A stretch of 64,000 nucleotides of DNA, from assembly GCF_013149785.1 (NCBI RefSeq), contig NZ_JABEZU010000003.1:62001-126000 (forward strand), read 5' to 3'. The notes below the pieces were generated by a model. It saw nothing but the letters and a program-made list of their open reading frames with translations, did no database searches and was not told the DNA's origin. The position numbers were made by a program, and so were the translations under genes. The first letter of the stretch is position 1. Each line of letters opens with the position of its first letter. Of this stretch, positions 10,254-17,181 are shown in pieces. The DNA is from Isoptericola halotolerans (lineage in GTDB: Bacteria > Actinomycetota > Actinomycetes > Actinomycetales > Cellulomonadaceae).

Positions 10254-10553
10254 ATGGCAACCGACTACGACGCACCCCGCAAGAACGAAGAGGACAACGA
10301 GCAGGACTCCATCCAGGAGCTCCAGGCCCGTCGTTCCGACAAGTCGTCGGGTGTCGTCGACGAGGACGAGACGGAAGCCGCGGAAGGGTTCGAGCTCCCG
10401 GGCGCCGACCTGTCCGGCGAGGAGCTCGCGGTGCGCGTCCTTCCCCGCCAGGCTGACGAGTTCACGTGCTCGAGCTGCTTCCTCGTGCACCACCGCAGCC
10501 AGCTGGCCTACGAGAAGAAGGGCCAGATGATCTGCACGGAGTGCGCCGCCTGA
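10254..10553 (+). CDS. DUF4193 family zinc-ribbon-like protein
   Basis: Predicted 99-residue soluble protein of the actinobacterial DUF4193 family. It starts MATDYDAPRKNEED, has an acidic middle (VVDEDETEAAEGFELPGADLSGEEL), and ends with CSSC then CTEC, a four-cysteine zinc-ribbon pattern. Function is unknown; members are small, abundant and broadly conserved in the phylum. The ATG at 10254 gives the canonical family N-terminus, with GGAG at 10237-10240; an in-frame GTG at 10242 would add four residues but sits too close to that GGAG. It has a 188-bp upstream gap and a hairpin downstream, so it is probably monocistronic. Confidence 0.9.
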   Translation: MATDYDAPRKNEEDNEQDSIQELQARRSDKSSGVVDEDETEAAEGFELPGADLSGEELAVRVLPRQADEFTCSSCFLVHHRSQLAYEKKGQMICTECAA

Positions 10554-10590
10554 CGTTCGAGCCTGGCACCAGTCCAGTCCCCGACACCCG

Positions 10591-10620
10591 GGCCGTCATG
10601 TCCTCGACGTGACGGCCTTC
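10591..10620 (+). terminator. Hairpin downstream of the DUF4193 gene
   Basis: GGCCGTCA (10591-10598) and TGACGGCC (10610-10617) form a perfect 8-bp stem with an 11-nt loop, followed by only a short T/C stretch. It lies between the DUF4193 stop and the convergent DUF3093 gene, a suitable place for a terminator. Confidence 0.5.
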
Positions 10621-10659
10621 GTCGTCCCCGGACCGTGCGGGCCGACGGCGCCGGAGCGC

Positions 10660-11154
10660 TCAGCGGGCCGCCGCCTCCTCGATCGCCGCGGCCAGGTCGT
10701 CCGGACGGCGCGTGGAGATCAACCAGTACGGCGTCGGGTCCAGCGGGTCCACCAGCTCCGCCTTGAGCCCCGTGCGGGCCCAGCTGCGCAGGCAGACGTA
10801 CGCGCGGGCGTCGAGCTCCGGCCCGAGCTGTACCCGCATCTCCTCCGCGCTGAACACGGGGGTGACGGGCCCCAGCAGGCCGACGGGGACGTGGGCGGTC
10901 CCGGCGCGCAGCTCGCCGTCGGCTACCTCGACCACCGGGGCGGTGGCGACCAGGGCGGCGATCACGCCCGCCGCGGCCAGGATCCCTGCGCCCGGCGCGA
11001 CCAGCGGGGCGACGGGCAGGACCACCACGGCCACGATCACCCCGAGCCCCACCGCGGCGACCCACGCGCCCGGTCCCGGCAGCAGGCGCTCGCGGAACAG
11101 CGGTGTCGGCGCCGAGCCGGTGGTGTCGGATGATCGCGTGGACGCGTCGTTCAT
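10660..11154 (-). CDS. DUF3093 family membrane protein
   Basis: Predicted 164-residue protein. After a polar N-terminus and the segment FRERLLPGPGAWV it has two adjacent hydrophobic helices (VGLGVIVAVVVLP and ILAAAGVIAALVATAP), then a soluble C-terminal domain with YVCLRSWARTGLKAELVDPLDPTPYWLISTRRPDDL, the DUF3093 signature. Function is unknown. It is one of a conserved actinobacterial set with DUF4193, dUTPase and DUF3710. The ATG at 11154 avoids a 34-codon upstream extension that would cover the divergent dut promoter; GATGAT lies 6 nt upstream as a weak -10-like element. Confidence 0.85.
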   Translation of the reverse strand: MNDASTRSSDTTGSAPTPLFRERLLPGPGAWVAAVGLGVIVAVVVLPVAPLVAPGAGILAAAGVIAALVATAPVVEVADGELRAGTAHVPVGLLGPVTPVFSAEEMRVQLGPELDARAYVCLRSWARTGLKAELVDPLDPTPYWLISTRRPDDLAAAIEEAAAR

Positions 11155-11197
11155 GCGTACATCATCGCAGGCCCCAGGTGTCCGATAGGCTGCCCCG

Positions 11198-11683
11198 GTG
11201 CCTGAGAATGCGAGCCCGCCGGTGACCGACCCGAGCACGCTCGACGTGCTCGTCACGATCCTGGACGACGGCGTTCCCGTGCCCGCCTACGCCCATCCGG
11301 GCGACGCCGGTGCGGACCTGGTCACGACGCGCGACGTCGAGCTCGCCCCCGGCACGCGCGACGTCGTGCCGACCGGTGTGGCGATCGCGCTGCCGGAGGG
11401 CTTCGCGGCCTTCGTCCACCCCCGTTCCGGCCTCGCGGCGAAGCACGGCGTCACCGTCGTCAACGCCCCCGGCACCATCGACGCCGGGTACCGGGGCGAG
11501 ATCAAGGTCGTGCTGGCCAACACCGACGCCACCGAGACCGTCCGGCTGAGCCGTGGTGACCGCATCGCCCAGCTCGTGGTCCAGCGCGTCGAGCACGCCC
11601 GCTTCCTGGTGGCGGACCGTCTGCCCGGGTCGCACCGCGGCGACGGCGGGTTCGGGTCGAGCGGTGGGATCACGCCCGCCTGA
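11198..11683 (+). CDS. dut: dUTP diphosphatase (dUTPase)
   Basis: Predicted 161-residue homotrimeric dUTPase that hydrolyses dUTP to dUMP and diphosphate, keeping uracil out of DNA and supplying the dTMP pathway. All five trimeric dUTPase motifs are visible in order: HPGDAGADL, LPEGFAAFVHPRSGLAAK, NAPGTIDAGYRGEIKVVLAN, RGDRIAQLVVQ, and the C-terminal P-loop-like GDGGFGSSG. The GTG start at 11198 follows TAGGCT (11186-11191) by 6 nt, a strong leaderless-promoter pattern. It is divergent from the DUF3093 gene, with 43 bp between starts. Confidence 0.97.
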   Translation: MPENASPPVTDPSTLDVLVTILDDGVPVPAYAHPGDAGADLVTTRDVELAPGTRDVVPTGVAIALPEGFAAFVHPRSGLAAKHGVTVVNAPGTIDAGYRGEIKVVLANTDATETVRLSRGDRIAQLVVQRVEHARFLVADRLPGSHRGDGGFGSSGGITPA

Positions 11684-11692
11684 CCTGCGCGT

Positions 11693-11747
11693 TTAGACCG
11701 GTGCCACGATCGGTCTAACCTGGATACAGGACGGCGTGCGCGCCGTC
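11693..11747 (+). promoter_or_regulatory. Promoter with inverted repeat and leader hairpin upstream of the DUF3710 gene
   Basis: TTAGACCG (11693-11700) and CGGTCTAA (11711-11718) form a perfect inverted repeat with a 10-nt spacer. The same bases supply a -35-like TTAGAC and a -10-like TAACCT (11716-11721) spaced by 17 bp, so a protein bound to the repeat would cover the promoter. Downstream, GACGGCG (11730-11736) and CGCCGTC (11741-11747) could form a 7-bp leader hairpin before AAGGAG (11762-11767). No regulator is identified. Confidence 0.4.
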
Positions 11748-11774
11748 GGAATCGACGAGACAAGGAGATCCCTG

Positions 11775-12530
11775 GTGGGTCTGTTCCGGCGCAAGGCGTC
11801 GACGAAGGCGACCGAGTCCGCCGCTGCGGACGAGACCGCTGCCGCTCCGGGCGGAGAGCCCGGGGGCGCGGAGCCGACGGCGGCGCCCGCGGGGCGCGGA
11901 CCGTACGACTCCTCGCAGGTGACGGCCATGGGGCCGCGCGTGGACCTCGGAGCGGTCTGGCTGCCGGTGCTGCCCGGGCTGCAGCTGCGCATGGAGGTCG
12001 ACAAGAAGTCGCAGAAGGTCACCGGAGTGGCGGCCTCGCTGCAGGGCTCCGTGCTGCAGGTGCAGGCCTTTGCCGCGCCCAAGACAGGTGGCATCTGGGA
12101 CGAGGTGCGCGAGGAGATCGCAGCGTCCCTGACCAAGCAGGGCGGGACGGTCGACGACGTCCCCGGCGCGTTCGGCCGCGAGCTCGTGGCGCGCATCCCG
12201 GCGAAGACGGCCGAGGGCAAGCCGGCGGTACGGCCGGCGCGGTTCATCGGCCACGACGGCCCGCGCTGGTTCCTGCGCGGCGTGCTGTCCGGGCGCGCCG
12301 CCGTCGACACCGAGGCCGCCAAGCCGCTGGAGTCGGTCTTCGCGAACATCGTCGTCGTCCGCGACTCGAACCCTCGCCCGCCCCGGGACCTGCTCACGCT
12401 CACGTTGCCGCGGCAGGCCCGCAAGGACGGTGCGGGGGCCGACACCACGGACGGGCTCCCCGACACGACGCCGCAGGCCCCGTCCTTCGACCCGCTCACG
12501 CGCGGGCCGGAGATCACCGAGATCCGCTGA
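11775..12530 (+). CDS. DUF3710 family protein
   Basis: Predicted 251-residue soluble protein of an actinobacterial family of unknown function. After a charged, Ala/Pro-rich N-terminus (about 60 residues) comes the conserved domain: RVDLGAVWLPVLPGLQLRMEV, VQAFAAPKTGGIWDEVREEIAASL and PRWFLRGVLSGRAA. GTG 11775 was chosen because AAGGAG (11762-11767) lies 7 nt upstream; a 13-codon upstream extension would start within the leader hairpin. It probably forms an operon with the OB-fold and DUF3159 genes that follow within 8 bp and with a 4-base overlap, respectively. Confidence 0.85.
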   Translation: MGLFRRKASTKATESAAADETAAAPGGEPGGAEPTAAPAGRGPYDSSQVTAMGPRVDLGAVWLPVLPGLQLRMEVDKKSQKVTGVAASLQGSVLQVQAFAAPKTGGIWDEVREEIAASLTKQGGTVDDVPGAFGRELVARIPAKTAEGKPAVRPARFIGHDGPRWFLRGVLSGRAAVDTEAAKPLESVFANIVVVRDSNPRPPRDLLTLTLPRQARKDGAGADTTDGLPDTTPQAPSFDPLTRGPEITEIR

Positions 12531-12538
12531 GGCCCCCG

Positions 12539-12907
12539 GTGTCCCTGCGCAGCATGGTCCGCACGGCTCTCGCCTCCACCGACGAGGTCGCCGCCGACGA
12601 GGAGCGCACGGCCGCGGCGCTGGTGACGGGCTGTCGCCCGCTCGAGGAGCTCGAGCCGCGTCATCGCGGCGTTGCTTCCGGCGTCCTGCGCTCGGTCGTG
12701 CTGCGTCCACGACAGAACGTCCCCAGCGTGGAGGCCGAGCTGTACGACGGGTCGGGGACGTTGCACCTGGTCTGGCTCGGGCGCCGGGAGATCGCCGGCA
12801 TCGAGCCAGGGCGGCGGCTGCGCGTCGAGGGCATGGTGACGGTCCGCGACGGCCGGCGCACGATGTTCAACCCCCGGTACGAGCTGCGCGCGCGGGCCGG
12901 CGAATGA
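12539..12907 (+). CDS. OB-fold nucleic acid-binding domain protein
   Basis: Predicted 122-residue soluble protein. Residues about 45-118 form an OB-fold: RGVASGVLRSVVLRP, EAELYDGSGTLHLVWLGR, GRRLRVEGMVTVRDGRRTMFNPRYEL, as in the anticodon-binding or RecG wedge-type tRNA_anti family. It probably binds single-stranded nucleic acid or RNA; the partner is unknown. The GTG start is 8 bp after the DUF3710 stop and its TGA overlaps the ATG of DUF3159 (ATGA), so it is the middle gene of a three-gene operon conserved in actinobacteria. There is no strong Shine-Dalgarno sequence, which suggests translational coupling. Confidence 0.8.
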   Translation: MSLRSMVRTALASTDEVAADEERTAAALVTGCRPLEELEPRHRGVASGVLRSVVLRPRQNVPSVEAELYDGSGTLHLVWLGRREIAGIEPGRRLRVEGMVTVRDGRRTMFNPRYELRARAGE

Positions 12908-13722
12908 GCCGGCAGGACGAGGAGCACGAGGACCACGTGAACGACCAGCGCCACGCTCCCGAGGCGACGACCGGCGACCCGACGTCCTCCGGCGAGGGGC
13001 CACGTCGCGGGATGCGCGCCGTGACCGCCGACTCCTTCTCGTTCACCGAGGCGGTCGGCGGGGTACGGGGCGTCGTCGAGGCGATCCTGCCGGGACTCGT
13101 CTTCGTCGTCGTCTACGTCGTCACGCAGGACCTCCCGCCGTCGTTGCTGTCAGCGGTGGGGGCCGCGCTGGTGGCCGTCGTGGCACGCCTGGTCCAGCGC
13201 ACCCCTGTCACCCAGGCTCTCGGCGGCGTGCTCGGGATCGCCGTCGGTGTCGTGTGGGCGTGGCGGTCGGGCGAGGCCCAGGACTTCTACGTCGTCGGGC
13301 TGTGGACCAACGCCGCCTACCTGCTCGCCTTCGTGATCTCCATCCTGGTGCGCTGGCCCCTGGTGGGCCTCGTCGTCGAGGGGATCCGGGCCGGATTCTC
13401 CGACCCGTCGACCCGTCGCGCCGGGGCCGACAGCGACACGGAGCCTGCCGAGGACGGGCAGGAGAGCCCGTTCGCCGCGTTGGCGGCCTGGCGGTCCGAC
13501 GCCGGGCTCGTGCGCCGCTACACCATCGCCAGCTGGTTCTGGGTGGGCCTCTTCGCCGTGCGCCTGGTGGTCAAGGTCCCGCTCTACCTGAACGGCGACG
13601 TCGGGTGGCTCGGCACCATGCACCTGATCCTCGGCGTCCCGCTGTGGGGTCTCGTGCTGTGGCTCACCTGGGTCGTGGTGCGCGGCGCTCACTCCCGTGG
13701 CCGGGAGCCTGCCGCGACCTGA
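12904..13722 (+). CDS. DUF3159 family integral membrane protein
   Basis: Predicted 272-residue membrane protein of the DUF3159 family, unknown function. A hydrophilic N-terminus of about 45 residues precedes FTEAVGGVRGVVEAILPGLVFVVVYV and then five or six hydrophobic segments, with a polar acidic loop (GADSDTEPAEDGQESPF) between the third and fourth. Conserved charged residues occur in VRWPLVGLVVEG. It overlaps the OB-fold gene by 4 bases. It lies tail to tail with the TrkA-type genes, 16 bp apart. A transport role is often guessed for the family, but nothing in the sequence proves it. Confidence 0.85.
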   Translation: MSRQDEEHEDHVNDQRHAPEATTGDPTSSGEGPRRGMRAVTADSFSFTEAVGGVRGVVEAILPGLVFVVVYVVTQDLPPSLLSAVGAALVAVVARLVQRTPVTQALGGVLGIAVGVVWAWRSGEAQDFYVVGLWTNAAYLLAFVISILVRWPLVGLVVEGIRAGFSDPSTRRAGADSDTEPAEDGQESPFAALAAWRSDAGLVRRYTIASWFWVGLFAVRLVVKVPLYLNGDVGWLGTMHLILGVPLWGLVLWLTWVVVRGAHSRGREPAAT

Positions 13723-13738
13723 GGTTGGCGAGCCGCCC

Positions 13739-14413
13739 TCAGCCGAGCTCGGGCCCGTCGACGACGAGTCGCTGCAACATGTCAGGGTCGGACTCCTGGC
13801 CGGTGACGAGCATCAGCTCGTCGCCGGCCTCCAGCGCGTCGTCCGGGGTCGGGCTGAAGGGCCGGATGCCGCGCACCACGCAGGCCAGGACGACGTCCGG
13901 CGGCCAGACCACGTCGCTGACCCGCAGGCCCACCAGCGGGGACTCCTCGGGCAGGGTCACCTCGAGGATGTCGGCGCCCGACTGGTGGAAGGTGAAGATC
14001 CGCACCAGGTCGCCGACCGACACGGCCTCCTCGACCATGGCGGTCATGATGCGCGGCGTCGAGACCGCGACGTCGACGCCCCACGACTCGTCGAACATCC
14101 ACTCGTTGCGCGGGTTGTTGACCCGGGCGACCGTGCGGGGCACGGCGAATTCCGTCTTGCTGAGCAGGGAGAACACGAGGTTGACCTTGTCGTCCCCGGT
14201 GGCCCCCACCACGACGTCCGCCGAGGACACGTCCGCCCCGTCGAGGGAGGACGTCTCGCAGGCGTCGGCCAGGACCCAGTCGGCGTCGGGGACCTGGGAG
14301 ACCCGCATGGCCGACGGGTTCTTGTCCACCAGGACGACGTCGTGGTCGTTGGCGAGGAGCTCGGAGGCGATGGACCGGCCGACCGACCCGGCACCGGCGA
14401 TGACGACACGCAT
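13739..14413 (-). CDS. TrkA-type K+ uptake regulatory protein (RCK domain), second subunit
   Basis: Predicted 224-residue cytosolic regulator. The Rossmann start MRVVIAGAGSVGRSIASELL binds NAD or a nucleotide; the first acidic residue after strand two is in VVLVDKNP. The RCK-N domain (about 1-125) is followed by a RCK-C/TrkA-C domain (about 140-224) with SPLVGLRVSD and GDELMLVTG. Such proteins gate potassium channels or transporters. Its ATG overlaps the previous gene's stop by one base (TGATG on the coding strand), so the pair is co-translated. This two-gene arrangement is known as ceoB/ceoC in mycobacteria. No TrkH/KtrB channel is in the window; the divergent KimA-like gene is the evident partner candidate. 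Confidence 0.88.
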   Translation of the reverse strand: MRVVIAGAGSVGRSIASELLANDHDVVLVDKNPSAMRVSQVPDADWVLADACETSSLDGADVSSADVVVGATGDDKVNLVFSLLSKTEFAVPRTVARVNNPRNEWMFDESWGVDVAVSTPRIMTAMVEEAVSVGDLVRIFTFHQSGADILEVTLPEESPLVGLRVSDVVWPPDVVLACVVRGIRPFSPTPDDALEAGDELMLVTGQESDPDMLQRLVVDGPELG

Positions 14414-15087
14414 CAGTCCTGGTCCTCCTCGGGCCCGGGGGTGTGGGTGATCAGCCTCTCGACCCGGGCGGCGTCGTCGGCGTGCATGAGCACGTGCAGC
14501 TCGTCGTTCTCCTGCAGCAGGGTGTCCGGCGCCACGAGCCGCGCCTCGGCGTACCGTGTGAGGAACGCGACCCGTGCGCCGGTGGTCGCCTCGATGCGGC
14601 GCACGGACTTGCCGAGCCAGTCGGGGTGGTAGTCGACCTGCGCGAGCCGGACGACACCGGTGGGGTCGCGGTACTCGTCGGTCGCCCCGAGCGGGAGCAT
14701 GCGCCGCATGACCTGGTCCGCGGTCCAGCGGACCGTCGCGACGGTCGGGATGCCGAGGCGCTGGTAGATCTCGGCCCGGTGCGGGTCGTAGATCCGTGCG
14801 ACGACGTGGTCGACACCGTAGGTCTCCCGGGCGACCCGTGCGGCGAGCACGTTGGAGTTGTCGCCGTCGGAGACCGCGGCGAACCCGTAGGTGTCCTCGA
14901 TCCCGGCCTGCACGAGCGTCTCGCGGTCGAAGCCGACGCCGGTCACCTTGTGGCCGGCGAAGTCGGGGCCGAGCCGGCGGAAGGCGTCGGGGTTCTGGTC
15001 GATGACCGCGACCGAGTGGCCGCGCGCCTCGATCTCCTGCGCGAGCGAGGAGCCCACGCGGCCGCATCCCATGATCACGAAGTGCAC
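14413..15087 (-). CDS. TrkA-type K+ uptake regulatory protein (RCK domain), first subunit
   Basis: Predicted 224-residue paralogue of the downstream protein, with the same RCK-N plus RCK-C architecture: HFVIMGCGRVGSSLAQEI at the start, VAVIDQNPDAFRRL marking the nucleotide-binding acidic position, and WLGKSVRRIEATTGARVAFL opening the C-terminal ligand domain. The GTG start at 15087 is preceded on its strand by TAGCGT (15096-15101) with 8 nt between, consistent with a leaderless transcript. It is divergent from the KimA-like transporter across only 78 bp, suggesting shared control of potassium uptake. Confidence 0.88.
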   Translation of the reverse strand: MHFVIMGCGRVGSSLAQEIEARGHSVAVIDQNPDAFRRLGPDFAGHKVTGVGFDRETLVQAGIEDTYGFAAVSDGDNSNVLAARVARETYGVDHVVARIYDPHRAEIYQRLGIPTVATVRWTADQVMRRMLPLGATDEYRDPTGVVRLAQVDYHPDWLGKSVRRIEATTGARVAFLTRYAEARLVAPDTLLQENDELHVLMHADDAARVERLITHTPGPEEDQD

Positions 15088-15165
15088 ACCACGGAACGCT
15101 ATACCCCTGGCAGCCGGTGTGCCGACCCGCGCCGGGACGCCCCGTCGGGCATAGCATGAGTCACC
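15088..15165. promoter_or_regulatory. Divergent promoter region, trkA-type pair versus KimA-like transporter
   Basis: A 78-bp intergenic region. On the plus strand TAGCAT (15152-15157) ends 8 nt before GTG 15166; on the minus strand TAGCGT (15096-15101) ends 8 nt before GTG 15087. Both genes therefore appear to be transcribed without a 5' leader. There is no room for a c-di-AMP (ydaO) riboswitch. Confidence 0.45.
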
Positions 15166-17163
15166 GTGTCGGACATCGCAGACGCCGCGAAGCGGCTGCT
15201 CCTAGGGCGCCCCTTGCGCAGCGAGAGCTCGAAGCGCTCTCTCCTGCCCAAGCGCGTCGCGCTGCCGGTGTTCGCCTCGGACGCGCTGTCGTCGATGGCG
15301 TACGCCCCGGACGAGATCCTGCTGATGCTCGCGCTCGCGGGCATCGCGGCCACCGCGTTCTCCCCGTGGGTCGGGCTCGTCGTCGTGGTCGTCCTGCTGG
15401 TGGTGGTCGCCTCCTACCGCCAGATCGTGCGCGCGTACCCCTCCGGTGGTGGCGACTACGAGGTCGCGACGACCAACCTGGGCCCGACGGCGGGCATCGG
15501 GGTCGCCTCGGCGCTCATGCTCGACTACGTGCTCACCGTGGCGGTGTCGTTGTCCGCGGCGTCGCAGTACCTCGCGGTGCTCGTCCCGTCGGCTCGCGGC
15601 CACGAACCGCTCGTGGCCGCCGCGCTGGTCGCCGCGCTGACGGTGGTGAACCTGCGCGGCGTGCGCGAGTCCGCCTGGGTCTTCGTCGTGGTGATCTACT
15701 GCTTCATGGCCGCGCTCGGGGTGCTCGCCGTCGTCGGCGCGGTGCGGTTCTGGTCCGGTGACATGCCGCAGGCGCCCAGCGCCGACCTGGAGCTGGTCCC
15801 CGCGGCCGGGTACGAGCAAGGGCTGCTCGGCATCGCCGGCGCGTTCCTCGTCGCGCGTGCCTTCGCCTCGGGCGCCGTCGCGCTGACCGGCGTCGAGTCC
15901 ATCACCAGCGACGTGCCGGCCTTCCGCCGGCCGAAGAGGCGCAACGCCGCCACCACGCTCGCGCTGCTGGGCGCGATCTCGGCCGCGATGCTCATGACGA
16001 TCCTGTTCCTCGCGCAGGCGACGGGCGTGAAGTTCGTCGAGGACCCCGCCACGCAGCTCACCCGGGACGGGGTGCCCGTCGGCGACGACTACGAGCAGCA
16101 TCCCGTCCTCGCCCAGCTGGCCGAGACGGTGTTCGGCGGGTTGTCCGTGGTCGCCGCGATCACGATCGGCGTCACCGCGCTGGTGCTGCTGCTCGCCGCC
16201 AACACGGCCTTCCACGGGTTCCCGGTCCTGGGGTCGCTGCTCGCCAAGGACGGGTACCTGCCCCGTCAGCTGCACACCCGCGGTGACCGCATGGCGTTCT
16301 CCAACGGCATCGTCACGCTCGCGATCGCGGCCGGCGTGCTGGTGCTCGTCTTCAACGCCGAGGTCACGACCCTCATCCAGCTCTACATCGTGGGGGTCTT
16401 CGTCTCGTTCACCCTCTCCCAGCTCGGGATGCTGCGGCACTGGACGCGCGAGCTGCGCAAGGAGCCCTCGCGCGCCGTCCGGGCCCGGATGAAGTGGTCG
16501 AGGGCGCTCAACGGCCTGGGTTTCGGCCTGACCTCGGCCGTCCTGGTGATCGTCCTGGTCACGAAGTTCACCCATGGCGCCTGGATCACGGTGGTCGCGA
16601 TGGCCGTGCTCTTCGTGCTCATGCGCGCCATCCGCAAGCACTACGACCGGGTGCGGTCCGAGCTCGCGCTCGACGACCTGTCCCGGGCGCGCGCGCTGCC
16701 CAGCCGCGTGCACGCCGTGGTGCTCGTCTCGCGGGTCCACAAGCCGACGATGCGTGCGCTCGCCTACGCGCGGGCGTCCCGACCTTCCTCGCTGGAAGCC
16801 GTGACGGTGGGTGTGGACGCCGACGAGATCGCCGACCTGCGCCAGCGGTGGGAGGCGCTGGACCTGCCGGTGCCGTTGCGGGTGCTGGACTCGCCCTACC
16901 GCGAGATCACCCGCCCGGTCCTGCACTACGTGCGGTCGCTGCGCAGCGAGTCCCCGCGCGACCTCGTCGTGGTGTACATCCCCGAGTACGTCGTGGGCCG
17001 GTGGTGGGAGCACCTGCTGCACAACCAGTCGGCGCTGCGGCTCAAGGGCCGGCTGCTGTTCACCCCGGGCGTGGTCGTCGCCTCCGTCCCGTGGCAGCTC
17101 TCCTCGTCCGCGGGGTACACGGGACTCGAGAGTGACGAGGTCGAGGGCCGCCGACCGCTCTGA
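15166..17163 (+). CDS. APC-superfamily potassium transporter, KimA-like
   Basis: Predicted 665-residue membrane transporter. Residues about 35-505 contain around twelve transmembrane segments; about 510-665 form a cytosolic domain. It matches the KimA (YdaO) family along its length: LLGRPL near the N-terminus, SDALSSMAYAPDEIL, SYRQIVRAYPSGGGDYEVA, DYVLTVAVSLSA, LTGVESI, FSNGIVTL and HNQSALRLKGRL near the end. KimA imports K+ by proton symport and is inhibited by c-di-AMP. Assignment to KimA rather than a generic amino-acid permease rests on these motifs and on the divergent TrkA-type genes. The start is a GTG with a -10-like element 8 nt upstream. Confidence 0.8.
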   Translation: MSDIADAAKRLLLGRPLRSESSKRSLLPKRVALPVFASDALSSMAYAPDEILLMLALAGIAATAFSPWVGLVVVVVLLVVVASYRQIVRAYPSGGGDYEVATTNLGPTAGIGVASALMLDYVLTVAVSLSAASQYLAVLVPSARGHEPLVAAALVAALTVVNLRGVRESAWVFVVVIYCFMAALGVLAVVGAVRFWSGDMPQAPSADLELVPAAGYEQGLLGIAGAFLVARAFASGAVALTGVESITSDVPAFRRPKRRNAATTLALLGAISAAMLMTILFLAQATGVKFVEDPATQLTRDGVPVGDDYEQHPVLAQLAETVFGGLSVVAAITIGVTALVLLLAANTAFHGFPVLGSLLAKDGYLPRQLHTRGDRMAFSNGIVTLAIAAGVLVLVFNAEVTTLIQLYIVGVFVSFTLSQLGMLRHWTRELRKEPSRAVRARMKWSRALNGLGFGLTSAVLVIVLVTKFTHGAWITVVAMAVLFVLMRAIRKHYDRVRSELALDDLSRARALPSRVHAVVLVSRVHKPTMRALAYARASRPSSLEAVTVGVDADEIADLRQRWEALDLPVPLRVLDSPYREITRPVLHYVRSLRSESPRDLVVVYIPEYVVGRWWEHLLHNQSALRLKGRLLFTPGVVVASVPWQLSSSAGYTGLESDEVEGRRPL

Positions 17164-17181
17164 GCAAGGGACAATGGGTCG

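Noticed and set aside
15088-15165. Possible c-di-AMP (ydaO-type) riboswitch before the KimA-like gene
   Set aside because: Only 78 bp separate divergent genes and the mRNA appears leaderless; there is no room for the riboswitch.
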